From Lycorma delicatula (taxonomy: Eukaryota > Arthropoda > Insecta > Hemiptera > Fulgoridae): a DNA stretch of 64,000 bases. The position numbers were made by a program, and so were the translations under genes. A model generated the notes under the pieces. The model searched no databases, had not been told where the DNA came from, and saw only the letters and a list, made by a program, of their open reading frames with translations. Within the stretch, counting starts at the first letter, position 1; each line of letters begins with the position of its first letter. The DNA is taken from NCBI RefSeq assembly GCF_047948215.1, contig NC_134455.1:291363647-291427646 (forward strand), in the 5' to 3' direction. Shown in pieces: positions 25,341 through 38,339 of this stretch.

Positions 25341-26210
25341 AAAATTGTTCTTAAATTTTTAGATAAAAATTTTTTTATCTAATTTGGAAGTAAATAAATT
25401 TACCACCTATATTAAATTAGATTTTTAAATCTATTGCACATGCCTAAATTCTGTACTATACAATTTGTAGATTATATTGTACAAAAAGTAGAAGTAATGG
25501 TTTTAATTGATATATTATTTAGGTTTTAATGTGAATGAGCATAAGTTTCTCAACATTTTATAAAATAAACAAATATGACGTGTAATAGACAATTAATAAT
25601 TGAGTTAATCGTACATTGTACGTCATAGATATCAATTCATATATAAATTCCTATATTAACTGAACGAATGCACGATAGATTTATAAATACTCCACAAATA
25701 AAAAGCATTCGCATTGGAGAACAGAAAATTTAAGAATAACATTTAAAAATAAAAATTATTTCGGAAATATATTATTTTATTATGTATATATTGCTTATTT
25801 ATATATAGTTTTTTACGGAATTGCTTGAGCTTGTAAAAGGAATACTGGTTGATTTTAACTTCGTTTCCTTTTAGTTATCTTAGTATTTTTCTTCTTTTTT
25901 TGTAAAGACATATGTGACGAATTCTACAAACAGCAAGATGAGGAGTTGTGCTATACTTTTCAAACCAAAACTAACTTTTCTATTATAGGAAATTCTCGGC
26001 TTAACGTAGATAATTTTTTGTTAATATCGTATACGTGGTGTCATCTTCATGTTGTTTACAGAAATTCAAAGTTTTCTGTTCTCGAGAAAAAATAATAACT
26101 AAAGAAATACATTGTACATACACTTAGACTATTCCTGAAAATATTTTTTTGGTTTACTTGAATCTACTAAACCACGTGATACAAACTGAACAAAGATGAC
26201 TGACTCAAAA
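24441..26210. other. A+T-rich DNA with one long (TA)n tract
   Basis: Apart from the microsatellite, no gene or recognised repeat was seen. Confidence 0.5.
25274..25335 (+). repeat. Long (TA)n microsatellite
   Basis: About 31 uninterrupted TA units, among the longest in the window. The minus-strand Ile-Tyr reading is not a protein. Confidence 0.97.
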
Positions 26211-26524
26211 AATAAATATTAGAAATTAAAAAACACGACTGCAAAAAAAAACATTACTAACAAACATTGCTCTTTAATATAGGATAATTAAACAACATGC
26301 GGGTGACAATTTTGTATATTACAGTATTTGTTTATAGTACAGTTTTTTTTTTTTAATTTATTTAAACATAAGTATATGTATGTATTTATATAACCTATAT
26401 CACTCCTAGTAACATAAGGAATCCAACGCGCGGAATCGGTTCAGCTGTTGAGTTGCTATGGTGGAACAAACGTACATACATACACCCTAAATACATTACA
26501 CTCTTTTTGGGCAATCGTGTAATG
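26211..26524 (+). repeat. Dispersed non-autonomous repeat, copy 2
   Basis: Aligns with the 2.4-kb copy through AACACGACTGC, ACATTGCTCTTTAATATAGG, CGGTTCAGCTGTTGAGTTGC, TACATACATACACCCTAAA and TTTTTGGGCAATCGTGTAA. It contains a short duplication of ACATT before the TGCTC block. No coding capacity. Confidence 0.75.
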
Positions 26525-27311
26525 ACTGAAAAAAGAAAACACTAACATTTCGCTACATTTATACGTCAACCTTACCTACATAAAGATGAATACAAGTTAC
26601 ATGGGATCCTATTTCCTTTAATTTAAAAAGAATGCTTATATTATTAAAATTATTTTCGTACTAAACAAATAATATTTGAAGGAAAATCTATGATAGTTTA
26701 ATTTGGTAAAAGGTTCCTTCAATTTTGTTAAATATTTATGGTAATTTTAATAAAACTAATTAAATGTTTGCTTTCATAAAATATTTGAGTGTTTTAGTAA
26801 TTAAATTGTTTTAGGTAAAACGTGTGTAGGAAAAACAACAAAGATTTTTGTATTTTAAGTGAAATTTATGATTGAGCAATTTTCAAGAAACAGTTTCAAC
26901 GTTTTTTTGCAAATATTTAGACTAACTAATATGGTTGTTGTTTTTTTTGCATAAAATAATTAAAAATAAGAATTTTTTATGATAGTTATTTACATAGTCA
27001 AAATATCATGTATTTTGCTGTCTTGAATTTGAGGAATATAAATATTCTTTACTTCTGTAATTTAGCCGTTCTTGTATCAAAGGTGGTGGTGATAAATATA
27101 GTACTTGTTTATTAAATAAAAAATAAATTAATCGTTTCAAATAATAAAATAATTACTTGACAAAAAGTGGATAAATTGATTGCAATTCAAAATAAACTGT
27201 AAAATTTAATACATTTCATTTATTAAAATTTTTATTTCATTTTTTACTTAGCTATTTTGTTTACAACTATTTTTTTCCAATATATTTCCTGAAATATTTA
27301 ATAATAATTAT
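26525..27311. other. A+T-rich spacer
   Basis: No frame or repeat of note between the dispersed repeat copy and the foldback element. Confidence 0.5.
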
Positions 27312-27965
27312 TATCCAAAAAAATTACAAAGAAATTGTAAACCGTACGGTAAGAGTCTTGCAGATATCATTTCTTCTACTCAAAAAACAAAAATTTCTGT
27401 AATATAAATAAAAATGTTTTTAACAAAACGATACTGATATCAAAAAAGTTACGACACTACATTTCTATTATCAAAATCTGTTACTAATTTAGAATTGTCT
27501 TTAAAAAAAAAATACATGGTAACTATGTGTAATAGACAATAAACATACAATAATACATAATTAACAAAGTTTAAGCCTTCTATATAATAAGGAAAAGAAA
27601 TAAAAATTTGTTATAAAACTCTAACCGGCACGATTCATTTATTAAACAACGAGTAATCATAAGAATTGTATTATTTCTGTAAATATGATATGTATTACAT
27701 ATAAATGAAATCGAGCCGGCAAGAGTTTTTAACAATTTTTTATTTTTTTTTTTGCTTATTATGTGGAACACTTAAACATTATTTATTATCTATTATTGTA
27801 TATCAAATATCTATTACATATATTTAACATCTTTAAAGAAAATTCTAAATTAATAACATATTTTGATAATAGAAATGTAGTAGTCTCTTTTTGAGCGGAA
27901 GAAATGATATCTGTGAGACTCTCACCGTACGGTTTACAATTTCATTGTAGTATTTTTGTTATCAT
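27312..27965. mobile_element. 650-bp near-continuous palindrome (foldback element)
   Basis: Left arm 27312-27639 and right arm 27703-27965 match as reverse complements almost end to end, with only about 63 bp of loop. Landmarks from outside in: AAATTGTAAACCGTACGGT, AGATATCATTTCTTC, ACATTTCTATTATCAAAAT, TTAATTTAGAATT, ATACAATAATA, GTTTAAG, then CCGGC near the centre. Small indels total about 70 bases. A transcript of either strand would fold into a hairpin of nearly 300 bp. No real gene is inside; the 63-codon minus-strand frame is part of the palindrome. Confidence 0.85.
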
Positions 27966-28519
27966 TAAGTTTGTTAGATTATCTTTTATTTTTTTTTTAT
28001 GAATTACTGATAATTATGTATTTATTATTAAAATAAATTGCCTTAGAACAAACAAATTGAATTTCACGGTCAATTGGTTTTATTGAGTCATATTCACTTC
28101 ATACCGTATTTTTGCTTTTTTAATAAAACTTATATAATGACATTTATGAAACAAAAATATGTGATGTAATATTACACTTATTACATTGTATACTTTGTAA
28201 CCGTCGTTATTTATCGTTAAATTCGATTTTACCAATCGAATTTATTTCTGTTTTATATACTCTTTTTTAATAGAATTATTATAATCTCTTGTAAACTAAA
28301 TAATTAATTAATAAAACTTAATTTATAAACTAAATAAATAAAACTAATACTTTATTTTTTTTTAAAGAAGTGATGAAAATTAAAAAATTTTTTCATCTTC
28401 AGCACTTTCATTTACATAACAGCAATTACTATTAAAACAAGCTGCAGTATATTTTCTTTTAAATTTTATTATTTTAAGTACGTTATCAAGTTTTTGAATG
28501 CTACCTAATAGTACTAGGT

Positions 28520-28605
28520 ATCAGGTACTGGTATATAGCGGCGCGATTCGTAAAGGCACATTAAAAAAATGAATAAAATGACATATTCGAATCCCGTGGT
28601 TCATG
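28520..28605 (+). repeat. Possible tRNA-derived fragment with A- and B-box-like motifs
   Basis: TGGTATATAGCGG (28529-28541) resembles a pol III A box, and ATTCGAATCCC about 45 bp later resembles a B box, followed by an A-rich run. There is no second copy in the window and no cloverleaf, so this is tentative. Confidence 0.3.
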
Positions 28606-31600
28606 AAATGGAAAAAAAAATCATTGTTTAGCAAAACTCGAGGTATTTTTTGAAACTATTCTTTATTACTAATCTAATTGAACTGAAATATAATGTTTTC
28701 TTCACGCTTATTTTTTCCCCCATTTTCATTTCACTGTTAGGTTAGGTCATGTTTAGAACTGTAAACGTAGTTCGTTGACTTCGTCGCCTCTTTCCGACGA
28801 AGTTCTAAGGAACTCCGTGATTATTTTAAATTAGTTATAAATGAGAACTACAGTATGTCTATCAGTTTATTTCCGTGTTCTCCAAAAAATGTGTTTTCAT
28901 ACTCCTCGAAATTAGCTAGAATAGATTACAGAATTGTATTATTTTTTATTCATTTATCATCTTTTTTGTTGTTTTACATGTTAATAGTTATTTAATTGGT
29001 TTAACCTTATACTCATAACGGTCATGATTAAATTTTCTCTGGAAAAATAACACGGATTAAATTTTAATTTATTTCAAAATGTATGAATGCCGTTCTTTTG
29101 CAGAACCTTATGAAATTTCAAAATATTTTTTTTAATTTAAATAACATAAGTTTTGTAAACTTGAATCTGCCAGATTTTTTTATCCTTTTTACTGGAAATC
29201 TAGCTATATACTTTTGTTGGTAAAACCATTATAAATTGAAGCTCAATACCTCAGTTTCTCCCGAGGGTAACATAAACAAAACCAGCAGACGATTTTTTTG
29301 TTTTTTTCCGAACGAACTCCGAAATTCGTTAAGTGAAACTGATGTAGATGTTAGGTGAGTTACACAGATGAAACTAATATACGTAAAGTTTTTTTTTACT
29401 TTCAGAGGGAACTCATTAGAATGTATACCGACTTTATTGGATAAAGCAACTTGAATAATGAGTTCTGATAAAAGTAAATTAATGAATTATCCTATTCAAC
29501 TAATCTTTTTTTCTTTTTTTTATAAAACTGTTGTACTTTTGTACGTTAGTATCGGAAGTCTCATTTTTTGTGGGTGAAAACAGTTTTCATTAAAGAGGTC
29601 GTTGAAGCAGACCAAATAATTTTTTATCTGTTTAATAATTTATTATTTTTCTCGTCAGAATTTTTATTCATCTTCCGATACATTATAAAACCGATAAAAA
29701 TGAAAAATATACTGCTTATTTATTTAAAGAAACAATCAAAATTAAAAATATACAGTAACCATAGTTAATATATTAAATTTTCTCTTATCCGTGTTTGTGT
29801 GTGTGTGGCTGCGTGCGCGCGCGCGCGTGTATGTATGTTTATACAAACCTACTTTTTCTAATTATAATTATAAGTAAATAGCGAATCCGTTTAGTTCCAA
29901 ATAAACGAATTATTCCCTGCGTTCTCACTTTTCTGTGCAGCAGGAAGTATAGACATAAATAGGAGATAAGTATTTACATAAAAAAAAGTTTAGCTTTTGT
30001 GGACTTAAAATATTATAGATGTACAATATATAATCATTATATGTTGTATGATCAAACACATAGTGAAAACAGGTACTCGCTTTGCACTATACATTTCATT
30101 TGTAACTTGTATGATGAAGATTTCTCCTTAAGCGAGAGTGCACACGACTGTTCATTGGCTGTTTATACAATTCAAAATTTTTTAATGAAATGAATAAATA
30201 TAATTCTCTGTTGCAAAGTTTTGATCGTAATCCATCGTATCAGGCAGTTAAATAAGTAGAATGACAAAAAACACGCTTGTGGTTTAATAAGTTATTAAAT
30301 ATAATCTGATATCATATAATGTAAGTTAGTAAGAATTTGTTTCTTTTTTGCTATGGTATTTCTTTGCGTGTCCTAAACAGAAAAAATTTTTTTCTATTTC
30401 ACCTTGTTAAAAAAGAACAATTTCTACGAACATTTTAATTATGATCAAAACATTTAAAGTAAAGCAAGAAAATGAATTATTACTCTTATGAAATCCTACC
30501 AACAGGAAATGGAATGACAAACCAATATTTTTTCGTGAATTTAAAACAATAAATTATTTGAATGTAATGAAATTCCTTATATTATTGATTAATTTTTATT
30601 CTTAAAATTCATATGTAAGTAAATAAATTATGCTAGTTTGATGTCTATATGTAATAATTTAGAATTTCTTTTTCAACAAAAAAAAAACGAATTTTTTTAT
30701 ACATACAGTATACATTAGCGTCTTTTTTATATGTTTTATATGTTGATAACTGATAATTTCATATAATTCATAATAATTTCATCACTATTCAAGTTGTACA
30801 CTAGAAACCAAGTTTTTCGAGTATGGCTATTTAAGATAGAAGAAACTACGTTTTATCTGTATTACGTTTTTTACATAAAAACCTTCTTTTAGAGTAGATT
30901 TAAAATTAACCTAAAAAACAAATGCTCGCATTAATTCAATTTAAATGCTAACGTAATTCTGGTAAAATTTCTCTAGAAAGTTATCAAAAGTTCATTTTAG
31001 CGAAAAAAAACCAGTGATTTATTTTTACTTTAATCATGATTTGTAATAATAGTTGCGACTTAAAGTAGTGAATTGTTTGTTGTATTCCTATTTCCCTGAT
31101 ATAAAAAAAATAATAAAAGAATTTTTTTTCAATGTGTCAGAGGCTATTCTTTCCTAAGATTGTCATTAAGGTGTTTCCTAAGATTTTAATCAAAAGTTGA
31201 TTTGCGCAAAAATTTTTTCATGTTATTTATTTTTACACACAGTTTTTGGTGAAGATTTAAGCACATTAAAAATAGATTATTGTCAGTTATTATTTGTTAT
31301 GTGTTTATATATGTCAGTGCGTCGTTTAAAAATTATTCGATGTTTATTTATATTTTATATTTTTATATTTATATTTTTTTTAAATTATCATTTTAAAGAG
31401 GAATGTTCTTATTTTCCGTATTTATTTATTTAATATCGTTTGGGTCCTTTTCTTCTTTTTAATACTACTTAATGTTACTTTCTTTTTTATTATAAATTCC
31501 TGTTTTTTTTTGTTTTTTTTTTTTGAAAATAGGGTTTGCGGAGAGTTAATTCAATTTTTGCCTTCATATGTTGGTGTGAACGTGTATTCAATCTTTTGTT

Positions 31601-33719
31601 TACTTGCTAGGGCGTGGTGGGTTTAATAATCGCTTTAAGGTGAGTACAAAATAAGTCATGTTATACTGTATAAAAATTGTCGCTTTATGTAAACTCACGT
31701 AAAAATGAAATGTGATCACTGTACATTTTTCACTAAGTTATATATATGCCATTTTTATTTTTGTATTTTTAATATATATATATATAAATTTGGCAGCAAA
31801 TGTGTAGTAATAATAGGACAGTGATTTTAGCTAAAATATTACACTGTAATTTTGTACACGTAGCTGAATAAAAATTTTAAACGCAGCTAAACGCTTATGT
31901 TCGTCAAAATATTATCACATCACACAACACTGCTAAATGGCACTCAAGATGTCTACTATTATTGTCATTCTAATTATTAAGTGTCATGTAAACATACGTG
32001 TAATTAAGCAAACTCAGAGTCATATATAAACTAAAATCATTTTCTGGGTTAATTATTTTATTTTTATTGATAATCTTAGGTTTAATAGAGATCGAATATT
32101 TCCTACTTTGACTTATTTTTTCACAGTAAAAAATTCATCCATTATTAATATTTTTTTAACAACTATTAATAAGTAAAAACATTCATTTTTAATCTTAGTC
32201 TGGATTTTAAAGATTACACAGATACTAATTATTTAAATTCTGTTTCATTAAGAAAGCTTTTTTCTCACTAAATTAATAGGTAAACTTCAATTTAAACACG
32301 ATGTATTTTGATATCTAATGTAATAAAATTTTTACTTTAATATATTAAGAAGTTTTGAAAAAAATGTTCTAAAAAATATACTATTATTTTCCATTGGTTT
32401 ATATTTATATTACAAATTTGATTTGAAGAAATTATGATGAAGAGAAAATTTAAATACACTTTTATATCCTGGATTCAGTGTTTGTCATGTCTGTACATTT
32501 TAAAAGAAACAAAACTTTAATCTTATAAATCTAAAGCACTAGTAATAAAATAGAAAAGAACAAAGAAAAGAATTGTAAAATAAAGATAGAAAAATAAATT
32601 AAGTTTTAAAGTAACGTAACCTAGAGATTACATATTAAAAAAAATACTTTTAAACTTTATCTTTTCTAAGTAGAATTATTAAAAAAATAAATACTAAAAA
32701 AAACTCGATTAAAATTGAATAATATATTCTTTATTTTCACATGATTTACTGATTAAAATATTTTCTTGTTCATTTGTATTATGTACCAATCTGTTAGAGC
32801 CAAAGTATATCATACATCCTACGTCCTAAGTAATCTATTTCTTATTATTTTAATCTTAGGTTCTTTTTTTTATTTTTATAGAATGTAACTCCTATAATTA
32901 TATATTTTTTATTACAGATAACAAAAATCATTAACCTAGTCCTTCTTACGAAGGTTTATAGGTTTATTTTTAATTCCCCTTAAAACATATCAATTTTTGT
33001 ATTCTCTCAGGCTTTCTAATTTTCTAAAATTTTATTAAAAGATAAATATTAGACGCCTATATGAGTTGTTTATATAATTCTCCATATTACGCTTGCCTTT
33101 CAATGGTAATTGTTGCGTTCCGTACAAATGTTTTTAAGTATGAATTTTTTCCTAAATAAATACTTCCAAATTTCTTTTATTCATAAAATTTTCCTGGCTT
33201 TTGCCAGTCTAAATTAGACATATTTTTTTTTTTGTGTATTGTGTGTAAATCTAATTACCTCAATAAGAACACAACATTAATTCAGGTAATCATGTTTTAA
33301 TCAGTTTTAATATTTAAATTTTCATTATTATATGGTCCTTCAACTCGAATATCTCTTTCAGTAGTAAATTTATCACAGTCATTATTTTAGCTTACTGCTT
33401 GTGGCTTCAGCCAAACTTACAATTTTATCAGTGAATTCCAACCTATCTTTTCCCAGATTTTTACGTGGCTTTGAATTTTTTTTAGTTCTTTCGTATACAA
33501 GATAGAAAGTAAAGAGGGCAAGATGAAAGAGATAAAATAATTCTTTTACTTTCGTCATTTGTTTTTACGAACCGATTGTTATAAAATTTTAAGTACTAAG
33601 TACTTAAAACCGAAGGTTTTTTTGGTCCGGTAAATATAGTATTATTTAAATCCGAAGTCACTTTTTCAGTTTTAAATTTCTTTTATATTAATTACATTTT
33701 TAACGTATATATATATATA
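28606..33719. other. A+T-rich DNA without recognisable gene
   Basis: Several 60-78 codon frames exist, but none has motifs, exon-like composition or paired splice sites. A good acceptor-donor pair at 31611/31641 encloses only 29 bases. The (GT)n(GC)n tract lies here. Confidence 0.5.
29791..29838 (+). repeat. (GT)n(GC)n(GT)n alternating purine-pyrimidine tract
   Basis: GTGT repeats give way to GCGCGCGCGC and back to GTGTATGT. It is the only G+C-rich simple repeat in the window. Confidence 0.92.
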
Positions 33720-35005
33720 TAATGCTCTCCCATCGCGGCTTCGCTCGCAGTATTTCACCCTCAAGTGCTGAGGAGAGGAGCAGTAGTATTTGTTGTTGCT
33801 GCGTTATTTCACTGGTGTACTGTTGCAGTTGGTAGTGCGTACCCGTCCCTTAACTGCTGCTGATGACGCACATCCGACGGTGTGTTGCTCAGCGTATAGC
33901 TTTTTTGGTGTTGTTAGCCCTATTAGTGGTCGAATTTAGAAAAAAACAAATATTTATATTTGGATATTTATGGGAAGAATATTCTCTCATAAAATAAAAT
34001 TGATATCTTGGTTCGTTGGCAAGAAATGCGCAAAAATATAAAGTGTAAAGATAAAACAATTTACCCCCTTTCACTCCGTTGCATCCCGGTTGGGGCTTTG
34101 CCTGCTCAATATTGTTACTTGCTTTTCCCGTCGCGATTAGGACTACTTAGCCGACATGGCTTGCTTCGCTAACCATTCCCTTCTAGCTAGATGGGCTCTG
34201 CCCCTGTGAGTCTACTGTGTTCATTAAAAGAATTCTTCTAAAAATAATAATAATAAATAACAAATGAAGCCTGTTCAATTTATAAAATATATCAGTGTAT
34301 TGTAATTTCTTCAGAGCAACAGTTTGGTTAGTACAAAACCGAAAACTTTGAGTGATCTAAGAATTTGGGTTTCAAAACAGTCAGCCTCCTTCTTCAAAAT
34401 ATTAGTTGTAGCTGGTTAACCTGTACTCGTACGGGTAAAAATGTATTTTTCCCGGTTCTTAGCGTTGCCCGACAAACACAACTTAGAGGGGATCGTAGTT
34501 TGTTTCCCTTTTTTTAATTTTTTAATTACTTTTATGCTTTTTTTACTCAAGTTACCGGTGGCAGATGCAGCCAGTCGAGTCGTACATGCATTAACAGTGG
34601 CTGTGTTAGTTGAACCGCCGCGCCGTACGCCGTCGGATCTCTTACAAATCGAAATTAAAAAAAACCCGAAAATGATTTTAAGAGATTTATCTGAAGAGTA
34701 TTTACCCAATGTAGTAAATATTTAGTTAAGTATACTTGGAAATCGGCTGAATTTCAAAAAACAAATCTAGAAATATTTATTAGATTTTTATATGAAGATT
34801 ACACAAACCAAATATCAAGTTCATATCTTCATCTGTTACCGAGAAATTCAAAATACTAAATTTCGTTGTTACTTTTACCCTTTAGATTCTTAGTGTGCAC
34901 TTACGCCGTAATAAGAATATGTATAACAATTTTCATAAATTTAGCTTTAGCAGTGTTTGCTGGGTATTGATGAATCAGTCAGTCAGGATAAGTTGCTTTA
35001 TAGTA
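33720..35005 (+). repeat. Composite repeat: G+C-richer family sharing its 3' half with the 48.5-kb copy
   Basis: Begins after a short (TA)n run with CTCCCATCGCGGCTTCGCTC and ends near GAATCAGTCAGTCAGGATAA. The segment 34540-34870 aligns with 48560-48930 through GGCAGATGCAGCCAGTC, GTGTTAGTTGAACC, AAATTAAAAAAAACC, TTATCTGAAGAGT and TACCGAGAAATTC. The first half (33720-34200) has extra G+C-rich blocks not found at 48.5 kb, so it may be nested. The open frame at 34441-34725 is a chance product of this repeat; it is not conserved in the other copy beyond a few words. Confidence 0.65.
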
Positions 35006-35409
35006 CACATATATACTACATACATACATCGAGAGAAGTCAATCGATTTGCAGCTAGCATAATATTAATAAGACTTAACGACCACGTTAACAATTTAGCT
35101 GTTAATCTCTTAGACAATTAGGAAAATGTAAGGCGATTAAAGCGAGTACATTTACTGGACCTAGGAATCTAATAATGGTACTCAGGATGAAGTCCCTCTT
35201 CTTAAAGTTGTAATCATCAACGTATTTATGTTTATGACCAGTTACGTTTCTAATGTTATTTATCCCTATACTACTATTTTTTCTTTTTAAATTAATTAGT
35301 TTAGGTCATAGTACTGTACATTATCATTTTTAGTTCATTACTATATGGACATTATCAATGCTTATGCGTTGATTTTTCTTTGATTATTGTTGCTGTTTAG
35401 AATGTATCG

Positions 35410-38338
35410 ACAAGCCTCGGCCACCCACCCCGAGAAGTTGGCTCCCTCTGATCACCCATCATCGAACTCCATGTATCGTTCCACATTTCTCTAGTCTGTT
35501 GTCCTCTCTTCATCGGCCCTCTCCGCTATCATAGTCGACACATTCCCATTTGTCGCTATTGTTGAGCATCACCTCGATTATATTGTTGCCCCCTCCGTAC
35601 CCTATTCCTCAAGCGACAAGCTTCCTCAGTCGACAGCGACTTGTATTGCTTCTGCCCATCCTGTACAGATATTCCTGGAAATATCAATGTCCAGAGAGGA
35701 ATTAGATGAGTTCATAGCTTGTGTTACCATGCTTTCGCTTCACCCAGTTCCTGACATCGCTTTTGAGCCCTTAGGTCCTAATTCCTTTGTTTGAATCTCG
35801 CCATCTGTCACGCTAAGCCATAAATAGACCGTCAGTTGCTTTCTTTCTTTCCCGTCCGGCCACTACTGGAGTTCTCATTTTTGCTTGTAAGTTTATCGAC
35901 AGCACCACAGCTATAACCGATGCCGCCTCGGCTCTTATGTACGGTAGCCCGCGATGATACGTATATTTAGCCTTCGTTGTTGCATAACTAAACCCCTCAC
36001 GTTCTTGGCCCTCGACAACGCTCCCAGCCAAACAGGAACTCTACCGAAGAGCTCACTGGCCAACAGTTTCCTCTTCCTTGTCTGTGGACCGATCTTATTC
36101 CTCATAATTTTGCTGAAAACCTGCAGCACATTTTTGCCCTTTCTCACCCCCTTCTCCACATGTATAGTAAAAGATTGGTGGTTGTTCAGCCGCACACCTA
36201 AATACTTCACAGCTGAGCTCACCTCTCAACTTCACAGCTGAGAGGTGGATCATTGTATTTCCCACTCTAAAATACTCTGCAGTTAGACTGCGTCTCCCAG
36301 CCGTAACAACTACTTTCTCCTTGTCTTCAGCGAGCCGTAGATCATTAGCTATTAGCCACCTTCTAACCTTGTCAGCCGCTTCTTCACCCGCTGCCATCAG
36401 TTCCTCTTCTGTTTTGCTCTCAATCACAAGCACTAAATCATCGGCCAACGCCACTGGGGTGATGCTTGCCGGGTATTGCTGTCTTAAGACATCGTCGAAA
36501 GCAATGCTTCACAGGGCCGGACCCAGCACCGAATTCTGGGGGACACCTCTCCCCACCGGAAACTTCATTTCACCACCATCTGACCTGTCCACCACATACC
36601 TGTCCTTAAAAAATATTCATGCAATACCCTTCGCAGGTATCCCTGGATTCGTCTTGCTTTTAGTTCACGAAATATAACTTCCCATGACAGCACATTAAAC
36701 GCATTGCGTATATCTATTATCGTGACCGCTCTTCTCTCTCTCGTCCTCCACGTTCGCTGCGTAGCTAATCGAACAATATTCATCATGCGCCCGAAAACAT
36801 CAATTGCCAAGCACCCAGGCCGAAAACCGAAATGGTCTTCATGAAGTCCCCCTGTCATCCCTACACCATAGTTTAATCTCCGGAGAACAAGTCTTTCAAA
36901 TAACTTTGCGAAGCAATTTAATAAACAAAGTGGTCTAAACGATATTCGTGCTCTCGTAGAAAAAGCATTCTTCCTCAGCATCACAAACCTCGCACCCCTC
37001 CACCGATCGGGTATCCATTCCATCTCCAATATCATATTCATTGCTCGCATACTACCCCAGGCACCATCTCGGCCACAATTTTTACGACCTCCGGGCAGAT
37101 TTCATCCGGCTCCAGACTCATGCCGACTTCAATCTGCTTAGCCGCCTCACTCAGGTAATCCAGCGAGAAAGGTAGTATTGATTCCACCACAATGTTCTCC
37201 CTTTGAAACTCCTTCCTTTCGGAAATAGTTTGTCAAGGCTTTCCATCAGCTCAACATCAGACAGGAGAGGCAGACTTCTTCCCAATCTTTTTGTGACAAT
37301 AAGATAGGCGTCACCCGATGGATCAACATCCACAGCATCACACAGTTGCTGTCACTTGCGTGTTTTTGGAAGCAGCAAATGCTCCTCCATAGTTCCGTCG
37401 CACAAGTCATAATCTTCTGACCTCTTCTTTGATGTTCTCGACCCACCTCTCCATTCTCTTGAAGCAGAGCCTACCCACCTTCTTCTCAGTTTGACAACGT
37501 CGGAGGACCACCAATATATTCCTACACACCCTGCAGTTACTTCCTTAATTACAGCCGTTTCCACACCAACTCTGAATACTGTGTCTGTTAGCTGATTCAA
37601 GTCTGTCTTCGTTATAGCCAAATTCAGCATCAATAGCTGCTCTGAATTGTGTGATTCTGCCTGGATTAAATCTCACTCTCCGGTGCCTGCCCGTTCTTTC
37701 TGGATAATGTTGGCAATTTCAAAACTGATTAGTCGGTGGTCACTGAGGGTCTTCTCTCCCAATACCTCCCATCCCATCAACCTTTGCAAGCCTCTCATGC
37801 TGACAAATGTCAAAACCGGAACGGTAAACCCCCCCCCCCCACCACACTCGACCACTCTCAAACGTCATTTTCTCTCTTCGATTGACGCACTGAAGGTCCA
37901 TTGAAGAAATAGCGTGCTCAAGAACTCTACCTCTTCGATCGTCGAAGTTTGACCCCCAATTTATTGCCTTAACGTTGAAATCTCCACCCACCACGACGAT
38001 TTTCGACCTCCATCTGCAATTTCCTCTACCACATCATCAATCATTCTCGTATAAATTGAAAAGTCGATGTTAGGTGACAGATAAACACTAAAAATCACTA
38101 CCCCCAGTTCCACTCATACGTAGCCGGACCCTGCGCTCTTATTATTTACTGCTGCTGTACCATAGAAGACTAATACAACCGCACCAGAATCAGCCGACAT
38201 CACCCATCTGTCATCGGCTATTTTTCTCCGATCCCACTCACTCAGTAATATAACTTCAGTACCCCGTCAGACAGCTATTTCCCAGCTGGAATACATACTT
38301 CTGCTGTTTCTGTTTGCATTAAATGGAAAAACTCGCAT
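35410..38338 (-). pseudogene. LINE ORF2: AP endonuclease, reverse transcriptase and Cys-rich tail, decayed
   Basis: The start is taken as the ATG at 38338 (MRVFPFNANRNSRSMYSSWE), which opens an apurinic-type endonuclease. The nuclease box GGDFNVKAINWGS is at about 37990-37950 and LGEKTLSDHRLISFEIA at about 37760-37710. The linker with the double Trp (YWWSSDVVKLRRRW) follows near 37510. RT motifs run from WRGARFVMLRK (37000) through FRPLCLLNCFAKLFERLV, HFGFRPGC, TIIDIRNAFN and GRGVPQNSVLGP to the catalytic LADDLVLV at 36448. Both Asp residues are kept there, but Leu replaces the usual Tyr or Phe. A C-terminal segment (EAASVIAVVLSINLQAKMRT) and a FLSGH motif near 35680 complete the order. A TGA replaces a Trp codon just before the ADD box, and a frameshift near 36600 separates the RT halves, with further stops in the endonuclease. 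Length fits a full R1-type ORF2. Confidence 0.87.
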
Positions 38339-38339
38339 T

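Noticed and set aside
25082..25342. 86-codon minus-strand frame beginning with Ile-Tyr repeats
   Set aside because: Translation of a (TA)n tract followed by A+T-rich sequence without motifs.
28738..28752. GTTAGGTTAGGT, resembling the insect telomere repeat TTAGG
   Set aside because: Only two units; no array.
31612..31640. Possible 29-base microexon between cttgctag and gtgagt
   Set aside because: Both splice sites look good, but 29 bases give no protein evidence and no adjoining exon could be matched in phase with confidence.
34416..34725. Overlapping 94- and 97-codon frames on both strands
   Set aside because: They lie in a dispersed repeat and are not conserved as protein in the related copy at 48.5 kb.
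36321..36677. Plus-strand frames of up to 118 codons over the 35-39 kb LINE
   Set aside because: Antisense shadows; all recognisable motifs are on the minus strand.
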